From Sulfurimonas sp. HSL-3221 (GTDB taxonomy: Bacteria > Campylobacterota > Campylobacteria > Campylobacterales > Sulfurimonadaceae): a stretch of 64,000 nucleotides of DNA. Below the pieces are notes generated by a model. It was not told where the DNA came from. It did no database searches and saw only the letters and a program-made list of their open reading frames with translations. This document shows, one piece after another, positions 18,019-26,908 of this stretch. The number at the start of each line of letters is the position of its first letter. Within the stretch, counting starts at the first letter, position 1. The DNA lies in assembly GCF_021044585.1 (NCBI RefSeq), contig NZ_CP087998.1, forward strand, positions 1,922,001 through 1,986,000, in the 5' to 3' direction. The position numbers were made by a program, and so were the translations under genes.

Positions 18019-18756
18019 ATGTACGAGAGACTGAAACGCCTGATACGGCCCGAACAAAAGAACTCAGAACCGCTGACGACCGACCTGCATTCCCACCTTG
18101 TTCCCGGCATCGACGACGGGGCCAAAGACCTTGAAACATCGCTGAGCCTCGTGCGTTCCCTCTACGACCTGGGGTATCGCCGCCTGATCACGACCCCGCA
18201 TATCATGATGCACCGCTTTCCCAACTCCCGCGACACGATCCTGCGAGGGCTGGACACGCTCCGCACTGCAGTCGATGCCGAAGGTATCCCCGTGAGCATC
18301 GACGCGGCCTCCGAGTACTATGTCGATGAACACTTCCGTGAACTGATCGACAAAGAGGAGCTGCTCACCTTCGGCGAGAATGAAGTGCTTTTCGAGCTCT
18401 CCTATGTGATCCCCCCCATCGACCTGGAGACCATCGTTTTCGAGCTCCAGAGCCACGGTTACCAGCCCGTGCTCGCCCACCCCGAGCGCTATCTCTATAT
18501 GCACAAAGATGAAGAGGCCTACGCCCGCCTCAAGGAGAAGGGCGTCCGCTTCCAGGTCAATATCAACTCCCTGGGAGGATACTACTCCAAACCGGTACAG
18601 AAAGCCGCCCGCCGTCTGATGGACAACGGGTGGATCAGCTACCTGGGATCCGACACGCACCACCGGCGCCATATCGACGCCCTGACCAAAACACTGCATG
18701 CCGACGTTGTCGCCAAGGTGCAGCGCAACAATACCCTCCGCAACAACACCCTCTAG
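18019..18756 (+). CDS. PHP-type tyrosine-protein phosphatase (CpsB/YwqE-like)
   Basis: A 245-residue metal-dependent phosphatase of the PHP family that removes phosphate from the tyrosine tail of capsule BY-kinases. Motifs: TDLHSHLVPGIDDGAKD (about 22-38), TTPHIMMHRFPN, EYYVDEHF, LFELSYVIPP, VLAHPERYLYM and SDTHHRR near the C-terminus. It faces the Wzc-type kinase at 18766-21126 head to tail (convergent, 9-bp gap), the expected substrate. No Shine-Dalgarno is present; a leaderless start is possible. The polysaccharide genes it would serve are not in the window. Confidence 0.9.
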   Translation: MYERLKRLIRPEQKNSEPLTTDLHSHLVPGIDDGAKDLETSLSLVRSLYDLGYRRLITTPHIMMHRFPNSRDTILRGLDTLRTAVDAEGIPVSIDAASEYYVDEHFRELIDKEELLTFGENEVLFELSYVIPPIDLETIVFELQSHGYQPVLAHPERYLYMHKDEEAYARLKEKGVRFQVNINSLGGYYSKPVQKAARRLMDNGWISYLGSDTHHRRHIDALTKTLHADVVAKVQRNNTLRNNTL

Positions 18757-18765
18757 AGGGCGCGT

Positions 18766-21126
18766 TTACGTATAGTACTTGTCGCCGCCGTACTTGTAGC
18801 CGTAGCCGTAGCCGTAACCGTAGTTTTTCTCAATATCTACGCCGTTGAAGATGATACCGACATGATCAATCTTGTGCTCCTGCACCAGACGGTCCAGCCC
18901 CCGGACAAACTCTTTTTTCGAATAGCCGAAGCGTGTCACCAGCAAAGACACATCCGCCTGGTGCATCAGGATCGCCGCATCCGTCACGAGGCCGACCGGT
19001 GGGGTATCCAAGATGATGTAATCGTAGCGTTCGCGCAGCGTCTCCATCATCTCTTTGGCATAGTCGGACATAATCAGCTCCGACGGGTTGGGCGGGACCG
19101 GACCGGCGGCAATCACGTCCACACCATCCTGCTCGGAGTGCTGAATAATTTCATCCAGGTTATGACGGTGACTCAGCAGGGTGCTTAGCCCTTTGTCGTT
19201 CCTTAGATCGAAATATTCGCTCAGTTTCGCCCGGCGCATATCGAGATCGAGCACGACGACTTTTTTCCCGCTCTTTGCATAGATCGCCGCCAGGTTCGCG
19301 GAGACCGTCGTCTTCCCCTCCCCCGAAACGGTCGAGGTAACGACGACCGTTTTGTGTGCACTGTCACTGCGCATAAACTCCAAATTGGTACGCAGGGCCC
19401 GGAACGCTTCGTAAAAGATCGAATTGAACTTCTTCCCCTTGACCGTCGGGATCATTCCGTATACAGGGATACTCGTCAGACGTTGAATGTCCTCCTGGCT
19501 TTTGACCGTGTTGTCAAGGAATTCACGCACGAAGGCGTAGAAAATTCCGAGGATAAAGCCGAGAATCAGCCCGACCATTGCAATAAGCGCGCGCTTCGGT
19601 TTGACCTGTTCATCCGATTTCGGCAGCAGGGCCGAATCGATGATCCGTGTTTTGGAGACCGTCGAAGAGCGCAGGATCGCCGTTTCGGCCCGTTTTTCCA
19701 GCAAGAAGCTGTAGATCTTCTCATTGACCATCGTTGTCCGGGTCAGGTTGACGAGTTTCTGCTCCTGTCCGGGCAGCGCTTCGAGCGACCGCTTGTAATC
19801 ATTAACAATCTTGGTCAAGGCATCTTTTTGCTGCTGGATCACCTTCAAAGAGCTGTCGATGGTGAAGAGGATCGATTTGCGCATTGAACTGATGGACTCG
19901 GAGAGCTTAATGACATCGGGGTGCAGCTCCGTATATTCGACCAAGAGGGTTTTGCGCTGTACCATTTTCTCTTTGAGGTCCGAGATCATCGCCACAAGGT
20001 CCTGATTGGCAAAGCCAGCCGATCCCAGTGCAATTCCTGAGATATCCGCATTGTTCAGCATATACTGCTGCAAGTTGGAGAGAACGCTCTCCTGAATATC
20101 GAGTTCCTGGAGTTTGCTTTCGTATTCGCTCAATTTATCCGTCGTGATCGATGCTTTTTGCGAAATATCGACAACGATGTTACTCTGCTTGAAACGCTCC
20201 AGATTCTTTTGCGATGATTGCAGCGCTTTGTTGATGGCATTGAGCTGGTCGTCGATGAAAGCGAGGGTATGGTCCGCCTCGGCCGTTTTGCTTTCAATCT
20301 CCTGATCGAGGTAAGCCCGCGTCACCGCATTGGCGATCTCCTGGGCACGCAGCGGGACGTTATCCTCATACGAAATGATCATGATCGAGCCCATTTTGGA
20401 TGCCAGGGATGTCGTCAGGTTCTCCTGGAGCATTTCCCACATCTCTTGGTTCGGCGTGACACTGAAGCTGTATTCATCTTCTGTCAGCTCCGTAATACGG
20501 TTCACCTTGAGTTTAAACCACGGCGACGTGATCATCTCGCCGTATCGATGCGTCCCCTCATAAACGACAGGCGCATGCTCCGGTGGCGGCAAGAGACCGA
20601 TTTCACGCAGAATCACCCGAGGGTTGAGCATCGATGGTGGATCGATTTTCAGTTCGAAACGATCCTGATCTATCGGAATCAGCTTGATTCGGACCCCGTA
20701 GGCGTCCTCATCGATAAAGGTTGTCGTGACGATAAAAGGCGCATTTTTGTAAAGCTCAGATTCACGGAAATGCTTGACCGTAAAGTACCGGGTGCCGATA
20801 TCAAGGTAACCCAGCGCTTTTTGCAGCAAAAAACGCGATTTGATCACTAGCTGTTCATTATCGAGGTTAACGCCGCTTATCCCAAAGGCCTGCGACATAA
20901 TATCCATATTGCCCAACCCATTGCCGAACTTGTTGCTCTCTTCCTGGACCTCGATCATCGTGTTGACCCGGTAGACATTTGGCGTAATATAGGCGAAAAC
21001 GGCCGCCACAAATGCGATAACGACCGTAAACGTCATAACCGCAATTTTGCGGCGCCAGATTGTTGCGAAAAGCGCTTTCAGATCGATTTCATCTTCTTCA
21101 ATAGTTGTCATGTTGTCCTGTGCCAT
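18766..21126 (-). CDS. Wzc-type polysaccharide co-polymerase and tyrosine autokinase
   Basis: A 786-residue inner-membrane protein. It has an N-terminal Wzz domain with a membrane helix (VMTFTVVIAFVAAVFAYITP, about 27-46), a long periplasmic coiled-coil region (about 260-480) with the GNVR-like region LPGQEQKLVNLTRTTMVN, and a second membrane helix (ALIAMVGLILGFILGIFYA). The cytoplasmic BY-kinase has Walker A VSGEGKTTVSA, Walker A' LDLDMRRAKL and Walker B YIILDTPPVG. The C-terminal tail alternates Tyr and Gly (YGYGYGYGYKYGGDKYYT), the autophosphorylation cluster. It controls the length and export of a surface polysaccharide. I use the ATG at 21126, 1 bp after the wza-like stop. Confidence 0.93.
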   Translation of the reverse strand: MAQDNMTTIEEDEIDLKALFATIWRRKIAVMTFTVVIAFVAAVFAYITPNVYRVNTMIEVQEESNKFGNGLGNMDIMSQAFGISGVNLDNEQLVIKSRFLLQKALGYLDIGTRYFTVKHFRESELYKNAPFIVTTTFIDEDAYGVRIKLIPIDQDRFELKIDPPSMLNPRVILREIGLLPPPEHAPVVYEGTHRYGEMITSPWFKLKVNRITELTEDEYSFSVTPNQEMWEMLQENLTTSLASKMGSIMIISYEDNVPLRAQEIANAVTRAYLDQEIESKTAEADHTLAFIDDQLNAINKALQSSQKNLERFKQSNIVVDISQKASITTDKLSEYESKLQELDIQESVLSNLQQYMLNNADISGIALGSAGFANQDLVAMISDLKEKMVQRKTLLVEYTELHPDVIKLSESISSMRKSILFTIDSSLKVIQQQKDALTKIVNDYKRSLEALPGQEQKLVNLTRTTMVNEKIYSFLLEKRAETAILRSSTVSKTRIIDSALLPKSDEQVKPKRALIAMVGLILGFILGIFYAFVREFLDNTVKSQEDIQRLTSIPVYGMIPTVKGKKFNSIFYEAFRALRTNLEFMRSDSAHKTVVVTSTVSGEGKTTVSANLAAIYAKSGKKVVVLDLDMRRAKLSEYFDLRNDKGLSTLLSHRHNLDEIIQHSEQDGVDVIAAGPVPPNPSELIMSDYAKEMMETLRERYDYIILDTPPVGLVTDAAILMHQADVSLLVTRFGYSKKEFVRGLDRLVQEHKIDHVGIIFNGVDIEKNYGYGYGYGYKYGGDKYYT

Positions 21127-21127
21127 A

Positions 21128-21943
21128 TTACTTCCCAAGATTCTTATCAAGATAGACGATGTTGACGAACGGCTGCAGCATGGCCGCAAGGAGCTGGAAC
21201 GGCGGTGCAATCTCTTTAAAGGCCATGTTGTAGCCTTTCATCGCTCTTGGCTGTACATAAACGATATCGTTGGGTTTGAGGAAAAGGCTTGTCAGACGGA
21301 TCGCCGACATCTCCGTAAGGTTAACAACACGCACGTCCGGTGAACGCAGATCCCCGCGAATGATCTTAATATTGGTCCTATCGGCATAATCAGTCAGGTC
21401 ATGGGAGCGGGCCAGGGCCTCGACAAGGTTCATCATCCCGTTCGTCACTGACACGACACCCGGATCTTTGACCTCACCCAGCACGAAGATACGCTGGTTC
21501 ATGATCTCGACAGTCACATAGGGGTTGCGCAGGTACTTCTGATACTGCGTAATCAGGAAACTGGCCGCCTGATCCTCCGTCATCCCCGTGATCTTCTGCC
21601 GGCCGATCAGGGGAAGACGGATCGTCCCCTCCTGGGTTACCAGGAGCCCCAAAGTTTCATCCCTGCCAGCATACATAGCGGAGCTGGCTCCCCCCCGGCT
21701 ACTGACCATCGAGGTCATCTGCCGCGAATCTGCCGAAGACTGGTTGTAGACCATCACCGACACCCGGTCATTGGGCGCAATAATGTTCTCGTACACCATT
21801 TCGTCGTGGTACTCCTTCGCTGAAATCGCCGTCGTTTCATCGGAAATATTTTCGTCCTGAAAAAGGCGGTACTCCTTCATCGAACAGCCGCTGAACACAA
21901 ACAGCGAAAAAAGTGTCAAAATCGTAAACAGTCGCAGGGACAT
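21128..21943 (-). CDS. Wza-type polysaccharide export lipoprotein
   Basis: A 271-residue outer-membrane lipoprotein with signal and lipobox FSGC (Cys near residue 20). The polysaccharide-export (PES) domain starts at NIIAPNDRVSVMVYN, and one SLBB/beta-grasp unit follows (RIFVLGEVKDPGVVSVTNGM). It ends with LKPNDIVYVQPRAMKGYN and an amphipathic C-terminal helix. It forms the outer-membrane exit for the polysaccharide whose length is set by the Wzc-type kinase, located 1 bp downstream. It is shorter than E. coli Wza (about 380 residues), having fewer SLBB repeats, as in Campylobacterota homologues. Confidence 0.9.
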   Translation of the reverse strand: MSLRLFTILTLFSLFVFSGCSMKEYRLFQDENISDETTAISAKEYHDEMVYENIIAPNDRVSVMVYNQSSADSRQMTSMVSSRGGASSAMYAGRDETLGLLVTQEGTIRLPLIGRQKITGMTEDQAASFLITQYQKYLRNPYVTVEIMNQRIFVLGEVKDPGVVSVTNGMMNLVEALARSHDLTDYADRTNIKIIRGDLRSPDVRVVNLTEMSAIRLTSLFLKPNDIVYVQPRAMKGYNMAFKEIAPPFQLLAAMLQPFVNIVYLDKNLGK

Positions 21944-22064
21944 GGGAACTCCAGATCGTTCTTAGAATGCGAGGGGATTATAGTCTATAGATGGTAACAA
22001 CAAGCTAAACAGAGGAAAACTATGGTTAACAATTGATGAAGAAAACGCCGCAGGGGCGTCTATT

Positions 22065-23237
22065 TTAGTGGCAGCCGCAGCCTGTGCCGCAGCTTTCGCC
22101 GCTGCTCTGCTCACTCTGCTGCGGGGCCGCAGCCGTCGAGCAGGCGGAGACACCCGGAGGAGTGTTCGGCTGGATAGCGTTATTGTCGACACCGCCCTCT
22201 TCGTTGATCTTTTCGATCTGCGCCCAGATATCCTCGGCCGCTTTCATATAACGTTTCGCCGTTTCGGATTCCGGCTTGGCGTAGGTGACCGGTTTGCCTT
22301 CGTCACCGCCGATGCGGACCGCCGGCTCGATCGGGATCTCGGCGAGGATATGCGTACCGAACTCCTTCGCGAGAGGTGCTGTGGTACCTTTGCCGAAGAT
22401 GTCGTATTCGACACCCGTATCCGGCGCAATGAAACCGCTCATGTTCTCGACGATACCGCCGATGGGGATATGCAGTTTCTTGAACATGTCGAGTGAACGG
22501 CGTGAATCGTCCAGGGAGACCGTCTGCGGTGTCGTGACCGTCACACCGAGGGTGACGGGAACGCTCTGCGCCAGGGTGAGCTGCGCGTCACCCGTTCCCG
22601 GAGGCATGTCGATGACGAGACAGTCCAGTTCGGACCAGAGGATGTCGCGCAGGAACTGCTCGATCGCCTTCATGATCATCGCACCGCGCCAGATCAGTGA
22701 CTGCCCCTCTTCCATCAAAGAGCCCATGGACATCATTTCGATCCCGTACGCTTTGATCGGCAGGACCTTGTTGCCTTCGATCTCCGGTTTCATATCCTCG
22801 ACGCCGAGCATACGCGGGACGTTCGGGCCGTAGATGTCCGCATCGAGCAGACCGACCTTCTTGCCCTGCATCGCCAGCGCGATCGCCAGGTTGACGGAGC
22901 TGGTCGATTTACCGACGCCGCCCTTACCGGAGCTGACCATAATGAAGTTCTTCACCTGCGGCGCGATATTTTTGCCCTTTGAGGAGCTTTCGCGCGGCAT
23001 CTTCGGTGCAGCGATGTTAACGGTGACATTGGCCGCGCCGGCACGTTTAAGCTCCGCCGTTGCCTCGTCAGTGATCTGCTGTGCGACTTCCGGCGCGCTG
23101 GAGGTGATGTCGACCGTGACGGCAACGTCGCTGCCGCTGACACTGATCTCTTTGACGAATCCGAAGGTCACGATATCTTTCGTAAAGCCCGGGTACGTCA
23201 CGTTAGACAATGCCGATTTTACAATTTCTTCTGTCAT
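22065..23237 (-). CDS. mrp: Mrp/ApbC-type P-loop ATPase, Fe-S cluster carrier
   Basis: The 390 residues have an N-terminal MIP18/DUF59 domain (about 1-85), then a P-loop domain with Walker A SSGKGGVGKSTSSVNLA near residue 101, DADIYGPNVPRMLG, and VIDMPPGTGDAQLTLAQSVP. The family binds and transfers [4Fe-4S] clusters. The CxxC normally found after NMS is absent here (NMSGFIAPDTGVEYDIFG). A Cys-rich C-terminal tail, SACSTAAAPQQ then SGESCGTGCGCH, could supply ligands instead (inference). It follows thiC by 19 bp, and ThiC itself needs a [4Fe-4S] cluster, so the pairing makes sense. Confidence 0.93.
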   Translation of the reverse strand: MTEEIVKSALSNVTYPGFTKDIVTFGFVKEISVSGSDVAVTVDITSSAPEVAQQITDEATAELKRAGAANVTVNIAAPKMPRESSSKGKNIAPQVKNFIMVSSGKGGVGKSTSSVNLAIALAMQGKKVGLLDADIYGPNVPRMLGVEDMKPEIEGNKVLPIKAYGIEMMSMGSLMEEGQSLIWRGAMIMKAIEQFLRDILWSELDCLVIDMPPGTGDAQLTLAQSVPVTLGVTVTTPQTVSLDDSRRSLDMFKKLHIPIGGIVENMSGFIAPDTGVEYDIFGKGTTAPLAKEFGTHILAEIPIEPAVRIGGDEGKPVTYAKPESETAKRYMKAAEDIWAQIEKINEEGGVDNNAIQPNTPPGVSACSTAAAPQQSEQSSGESCGTGCGCH

Positions 23238-23256
23238 AACTGTTTCCTTTTAAAGT

Positions 23257-24630
23257 TTAATGCTGTGCCGCCGCCGCTTCTCTGGCGATGGCTTCGATAG
23301 CTTCTGGGTTATCCATAATGTTCTGTGTAATCTTGTATGAACAGAACTTCGGCCCGCACATGGAGCAGAACTCCGCCTCTTTGAAGACGTCCTGCGGCAG
23401 GGTCTCGTCGTGGTACTCACGGGCCCGTTCGGAGTCGAGTGCCAGTTCGAACTGCTTTTCCCAGTCGAAGGTGTAGCGTGCATCGCTCATCTCGTCGTCG
23501 ATATCGCGCGCCCCTTTGCGGCCGCGGGCGATGTCCGCCGCATGCGCCGCGATCTTGTAGGCGATGATCCCTTCGCGGACATCTTCCGCGTTCGGAAGCC
23601 CCAGGTGCTCCTTCGGTGTAACGTAACAGAGCATGGACGCTCCGTGCCAGCCGCCGACGGCCGCACCGATCGCGGAGGAGATATGGTCGTATCCCGCCGC
23701 AATGTCGGTCACAAGCGGCCCGAGAATATAGAATGGCGCCTCGTGGCAGAGCTCACGCTGCAGCTTCATGTTACGCTCGATCTGGTTGAGCGGCACATGC
23801 CCCGGTCCCTCGATCATCACCTGGACGTTTTTCTCCCAGGCACGCAGTGTCAGTTCGCCCAGGACTTTCAGTTCGCCCAGCTGGGCATCGTCGCTGGCAT
23901 CCGCAAGACAGCCCGGACGCAGCGAGTCGCCCAGGGAGAGGGAGACGTCGTGGCGTGCACAGATGTCAAGGATCTCGTCGAACGCCGTGTAAAACGGGTT
24001 CTCGCGGTGGTAGTGCATCATCCATGCCGCCATCAGTGAACCGCCGCGGCTGACGATCCCCATTTTGCGCTTGGCAACCTTCGGCATCGTCTCGAGCAGG
24101 AAGCCAGCATGGATCGTGAAGTAGCTCACTCCCTGCTGCGCCTGGCGTTCGAGCACCTCGAGCATCTTCTCGATGGTAAGGTCCTCGATCTTGTTGTTGA
24201 CGTCGTGCAGGATCTGGTAGATCGGCACGGTCCCGATGGGGATCTTGGAGTTGGCGATGACCGCTTTACGGATCTCGTCGAGGTCGCCGCCGGTGGAGAG
24301 GTCCATCGCCGTATCCGCTTTATAATGTTGGGAAACCTGAACCTTCTCGATCTCGCCCTGGACATCCGAGGCGATCGCCGAAGAGCCAATATTCGCATTG
24401 ATCTTGCAGGTCGCAGCGATCCCAATGGCCATCGGCTCAAGGTTCGTGTGGTTGACGTTGGCCGGGATGATCAGGCGGCCGCGGGCGACCTCGGAACGTA
24501 CCAGCTCCGGCGACAGATCCTCGATTTTGGCGACGTACTCCATCTCTTCGGTGATAATGCCCTGCTTGGCATAATACATCTGCGTACGGACTTGATCGTT
24601 TTTACGTTTCTCTACCCATGAGGTTCTCAT
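23257..24630 (-). CDS. thiC: Phosphomethylpyrimidine synthase ThiC
   Basis: A 457-residue radical-SAM enzyme making HMP-phosphate from aminoimidazole ribotide in thiamine synthesis. Landmarks: [17 protein letters not shown] near residue 45, the AIR-binding segment [28 protein letters not shown]-like [26 protein letters not shown], and the cluster motif CSMCGPKFC near the C-terminus (CxxCx4C). It lacks the plant and proteobacterial N-terminal extension, as usual in Campylobacterota. The start is the ATG at 24630, preceded by CAGGAG; an upstream start at 24648 is less likely. No TPP riboswitch is present in the short leader. Confidence 0.95.
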   Translation of the reverse strand: MRTSWVEKRKNDQVRTQMYYAKQGIITEEMEYVAKIEDLSPELVRSEVARGRLIIPANVNHTNLEPMAIGIAATCKINANIGSSAIASDVQGEIEKVQVSQHYKADTAMDLSTGGDLDEIRKAVIANSKIPIGTVPIYQILHDVNNKIEDLTIEKMLEVLERQAQQGVSYFTIHAGFLLETMPKVAKRKMGIVSRGGSLMAAWMMHYHRENPFYTAFDEILDICARHDVSLSLGDSLRPGCLADASDDAQLGELKVLGELTLRAWEKNVQVMIEGPGHVPLNQIERNMKLQRELCHEAPFYILGPLVTDIAAGYDHISSAIGAAVGGWHGASMLCYVTPKEHLGLPNAEDVREGIIAYKIAAHAADIARGRKGARDIDDEMSDARYTFDWEKQFELALDSERAREYHDETLPQDVFKEAEFCSMCGPKFCSYKITQNIMDNPEAIEAIAREAAAAQH

Positions 24631-24659
24631 AGCGAACTCCTGTAGCAATTCTTTGGCGT

Positions 24660-24688
24660 AATATAGTCACCGCCGATAAAAAGCCAAA
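24660..24688 (-). promoter_or_regulatory. Promoter of thiC-mrp
   Basis: On the minus strand, TTTGGC (24688-24683) and TATATT (24665-24660) are spaced by 17 nt. Transcription would begin near 24653, giving a leader of about 23 nt, too short for a TPP riboswitch. Confidence 0.55.
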
Positions 24689-24864
24689 CGGCATATCGAA
24701 CGAGCGACAATCTTTCAAAATAAATTAAGAGAAATTTACTCCGAATTGCAGCAATCTTATTTGTGGAATCATACATTATCCGGTGCGATTTTCCGCTTGC
24801 ATCGCTAGGCTGAAAAGAAAAAGTATTACGATTCTACACAAGGCGCACAAAAGCTTTGGACCTG

Positions 24865-24870
24865 TATAAT
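24865..24870 (+). promoter_or_regulatory. -10 box of ispDF operon
   Basis: TATAAT lies 32 nt before the TTG start, with AGAGGA between them as ribosome binding site. The -35 is not recognisable. Confidence 0.5.
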
Positions 24871-24902
24871 TTCGTAACATTTTTCCGTAAAGAGGATAAT
24901 TT

Positions 24903-26024
24903 TTGTCTGATTTAACGCTTATCCTGCTTGCTGCCGGAGATTCGCGCCGTTTCCAATGCGGCGTGAAAAAACAGTGGCTCCGTATCGGCGATGAACCATT
25001 GTGGCAATTTGTTACCAATCGTTTCATCCGCAGCAAACAATTTGCAGAAGTGATCATCACCGCGCACCCCGAAGAAGCCGCCTATATGCGCCTGCACGGA
25101 AACTACCATGTGGTCAGCGGCGGCAGCGACCGGCAGAGCTCCCTCGGCAATGCATTGGCCGCAGTCAAGACGCCCTACGTCATGGTGACGGACGTCGCCC
25201 GCGGCTGCATCGATGCGGCGCTCATTGCCCGGCTGATCGCGGAGCGTGACAAAGCAGATTGCATCGTGCCGGCCCTTGGCGTACATGATACCGTCACCTT
25301 CCACGGCGAGACGATCGACCGCGGCGCACTGCTGCGTATCCAGACGCCCCAACTCTCCAAGACGGACGTGCTCAAAGCCGCCCTGGCTACCAATGAAACC
25401 TACACGGACGAAAGCAGCGCTATCGTTGCCGCCGGCGGCAGCCGCCACTTCGTTGAGGGGGACGAGGCCGCCAGAAAGCTGACGACGCTGGCCGACCTGC
25501 GGGCAATGGCGTGCTTCGAAGGACCGGCGGCGACCGTGCTCACCGGCAACGGCCTGGATGTCCACGCCTTCGATACCGAAGGGAGCATGGTCCTCGGCGG
25601 CGTCGCCATCGACCATCCCGTCGGCTTCAAGGCCCACAGCGACGGCGACGTCGCCATCCATGCCCTGATCGACGCCCTGCTCGGCGCCGCGGGTATGGGG
25701 GACATCGGGATGCTTTTCCCCGATACTGACGACACCTACAAAGGAATCGATTCCGCCGAGCTGCTCGAGACGGTCGTCATGCGCTTAAAGCGCTACGGCT
25801 TCGGCATCGTCAATGCCGACATCACAATAGCGGCACAGACACCGCGTCTCTCACCTTATAAAGAGGCCATGCGGCAGCGGCTCGGCACCCTGCTCGGTCT
25901 GCCGCCCGTACGGGTCGGCGTCAAGGCGACGACGACGGAAAAACTCGGCTTCGTCGGCCGGAAAGAGGGGGTCGCCGTGATCGCCACCGCAACGATAAAC
26001 TATATGGATTGGACACAGTTATGA
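24903..26024 (+). CDS. ispDF: Bifunctional IspD/IspF of the MEP isoprenoid pathway
   Basis: A 373-residue fusion. The IspD half (about 1-205) has the nucleotide-binding LLAAGDSRRF near residue 7, KKQWLRIGDEPLW, and VTDVARGCI, and makes CDP-methylerythritol. The IspF half (about 213-373) has DVHAFD, GGVAIDHPVGFKAHSDGDV with zinc-binding residues, and MGDIGMLFPDTD, and forms the cyclodiphosphate. The fused form is typical of Campylobacterota and Alphaproteobacteria. The start is TTG at 24903 after AGAGGA. It overlaps the regulator gene by 4 bp (ATGA), the same order as in Helicobacter and Campylobacter. Confidence 0.95.
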   Translation: MSDLTLILLAAGDSRRFQCGVKKQWLRIGDEPLWQFVTNRFIRSKQFAEVIITAHPEEAAYMRLHGNYHVVSGGSDRQSSLGNALAAVKTPYVMVTDVARGCIDAALIARLIAERDKADCIVPALGVHDTVTFHGETIDRGALLRIQTPQLSKTDVLKAALATNETYTDESSAIVAAGGSRHFVEGDEAARKLTTLADLRAMACFEGPAATVLTGNGLDVHAFDTEGSMVLGGVAIDHPVGFKAHSDGDVAIHALIDALLGAAGMGDIGMLFPDTDDTYKGIDSAELLETVVMRLKRYGFGIVNADITIAAQTPRLSPYKEAMRQRLGTLLGLPPVRVGVKATTTEKLGFVGRKEGVAVIATATINYMDWTQL

Positions 26025-26908
26025 GAGTATTGATTATTGAGAATGAGATCTATTTGGCACAGAGTATCGCCAGCAAACTGGGAGAACTGGGCTATCAATG
26101 CGATATCAGCAGTTCCATACAGGACGCTTTCAAAGGGGTCGCCTACGACGTCGTGCTGCTCTCGACCAATATCAGCGGCCAGGACATCTACCCCGTCATC
26201 GAGGCGTTCCGCGACGCCGTCGTCATTCTGATGGTATCATATATCAGCAACGACACCGTCACCAAGCCTCTGGCCGCCGGGGCGAAAGACTATATCCTCA
26301 AGCCCTTCATGATCGAGGAGCTGATCCGCAAAATCGAGCATTTCCAGGAGTTCAACCGCCTCAAACTGGCTAACGAGACCTATAAGCGCTACCTCGACCA
26401 GCACTTCAAAGGCGTCAAGATCACCCAGGACCTCGACAACGTCACTCCGCCGGTCTTCATCGCCTCGAACTTCCAGAAATACGCCGACCGTTTCGCCTTC
26501 GATTACGCAAAAACCAACGGCCGGGAGCTGGTCTACATCAGTCTGGAGAACGGCAACGCCTTTAACGACATCTCCAAAGCCCCCGCCGCAGCACTGCTCT
26601 ATATCACCGACTTCCAGTCGCTGAAAAAAGCCGACCGCAAACCCTTCCTCGAACTTATCAACACGCGCAACGTCATCGTCTCCAGCACCGACTCCGTCGA
26701 TCTCGAAGGCGTACAGGTGATTGAGATAAAAAGTGACAGCACCGTCTTCGAACAGGGCGATATCCTCCCGATCGAGGACTATGTTAAATATATCGTGTTA
26801 AATTATCAGCATAAATTCCCCGATACGGAACTCTCCAAGAAACTGGGAATCTCGCGTAAAAGCCTCTGGGAGAAGCGTAAAAAGTATGGCATCATCAAGA
26901 AAAAATAA
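26021..26908 (+). CDS. HP1021-type atypical response regulator
   Basis: A 295-residue protein. Its receiver-like domain (about 1-115) keeps the acidic residues at IIENE and Lys in YILKPF. The phospho-acceptor Asp is replaced by Ser in VVLLSTNISG near residue 48, so it is phosphorylation-independent by prediction. The middle part (about 125-240) resembles a degenerate AAA/sigma-54-like core. The C-terminus has a Fis-like helix-turn-helix (LSKKLGISRKSLWEKRKKYG). Size, layout and position after ispDF match H. pylori HP1021 and C. jejuni Cj1608, known to act at oriC and in redox response. It overlaps the next gene by 23 bp. Confidence 0.92.
   Translation: MRVLIIENEIYLAQSIASKLGELGYQCDISSSIQDAFKGVAYDVVLLSTNISGQDIYPVIEAFRDAVVILMVSYISNDTVTKPLAAGAKDYILKPFMIEELIRKIEHFQEFNRLKLANETYKRYLDQHFKGVKITQDLDNVTPPVFIASNFQKYADRFAFDYAKTNGRELVYISLENGNAFNDISKAPAAALLYITDFQSLKKADRKPFLELINTRNVIVSSTDSVDLEGVQVIEIKSDSTVFEQGDILPIEDYVKYIVLNYQHKFPDTELSKKLGISRKSLWEKRKKYGIIKKK

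Noticed and set aside
24631-24902. TPP riboswitch upstream of thiC
   Set aside because: No CTGAGA-type or other conserved TPP motif on the minus strand, and the predicted leader is only about 23 nt.
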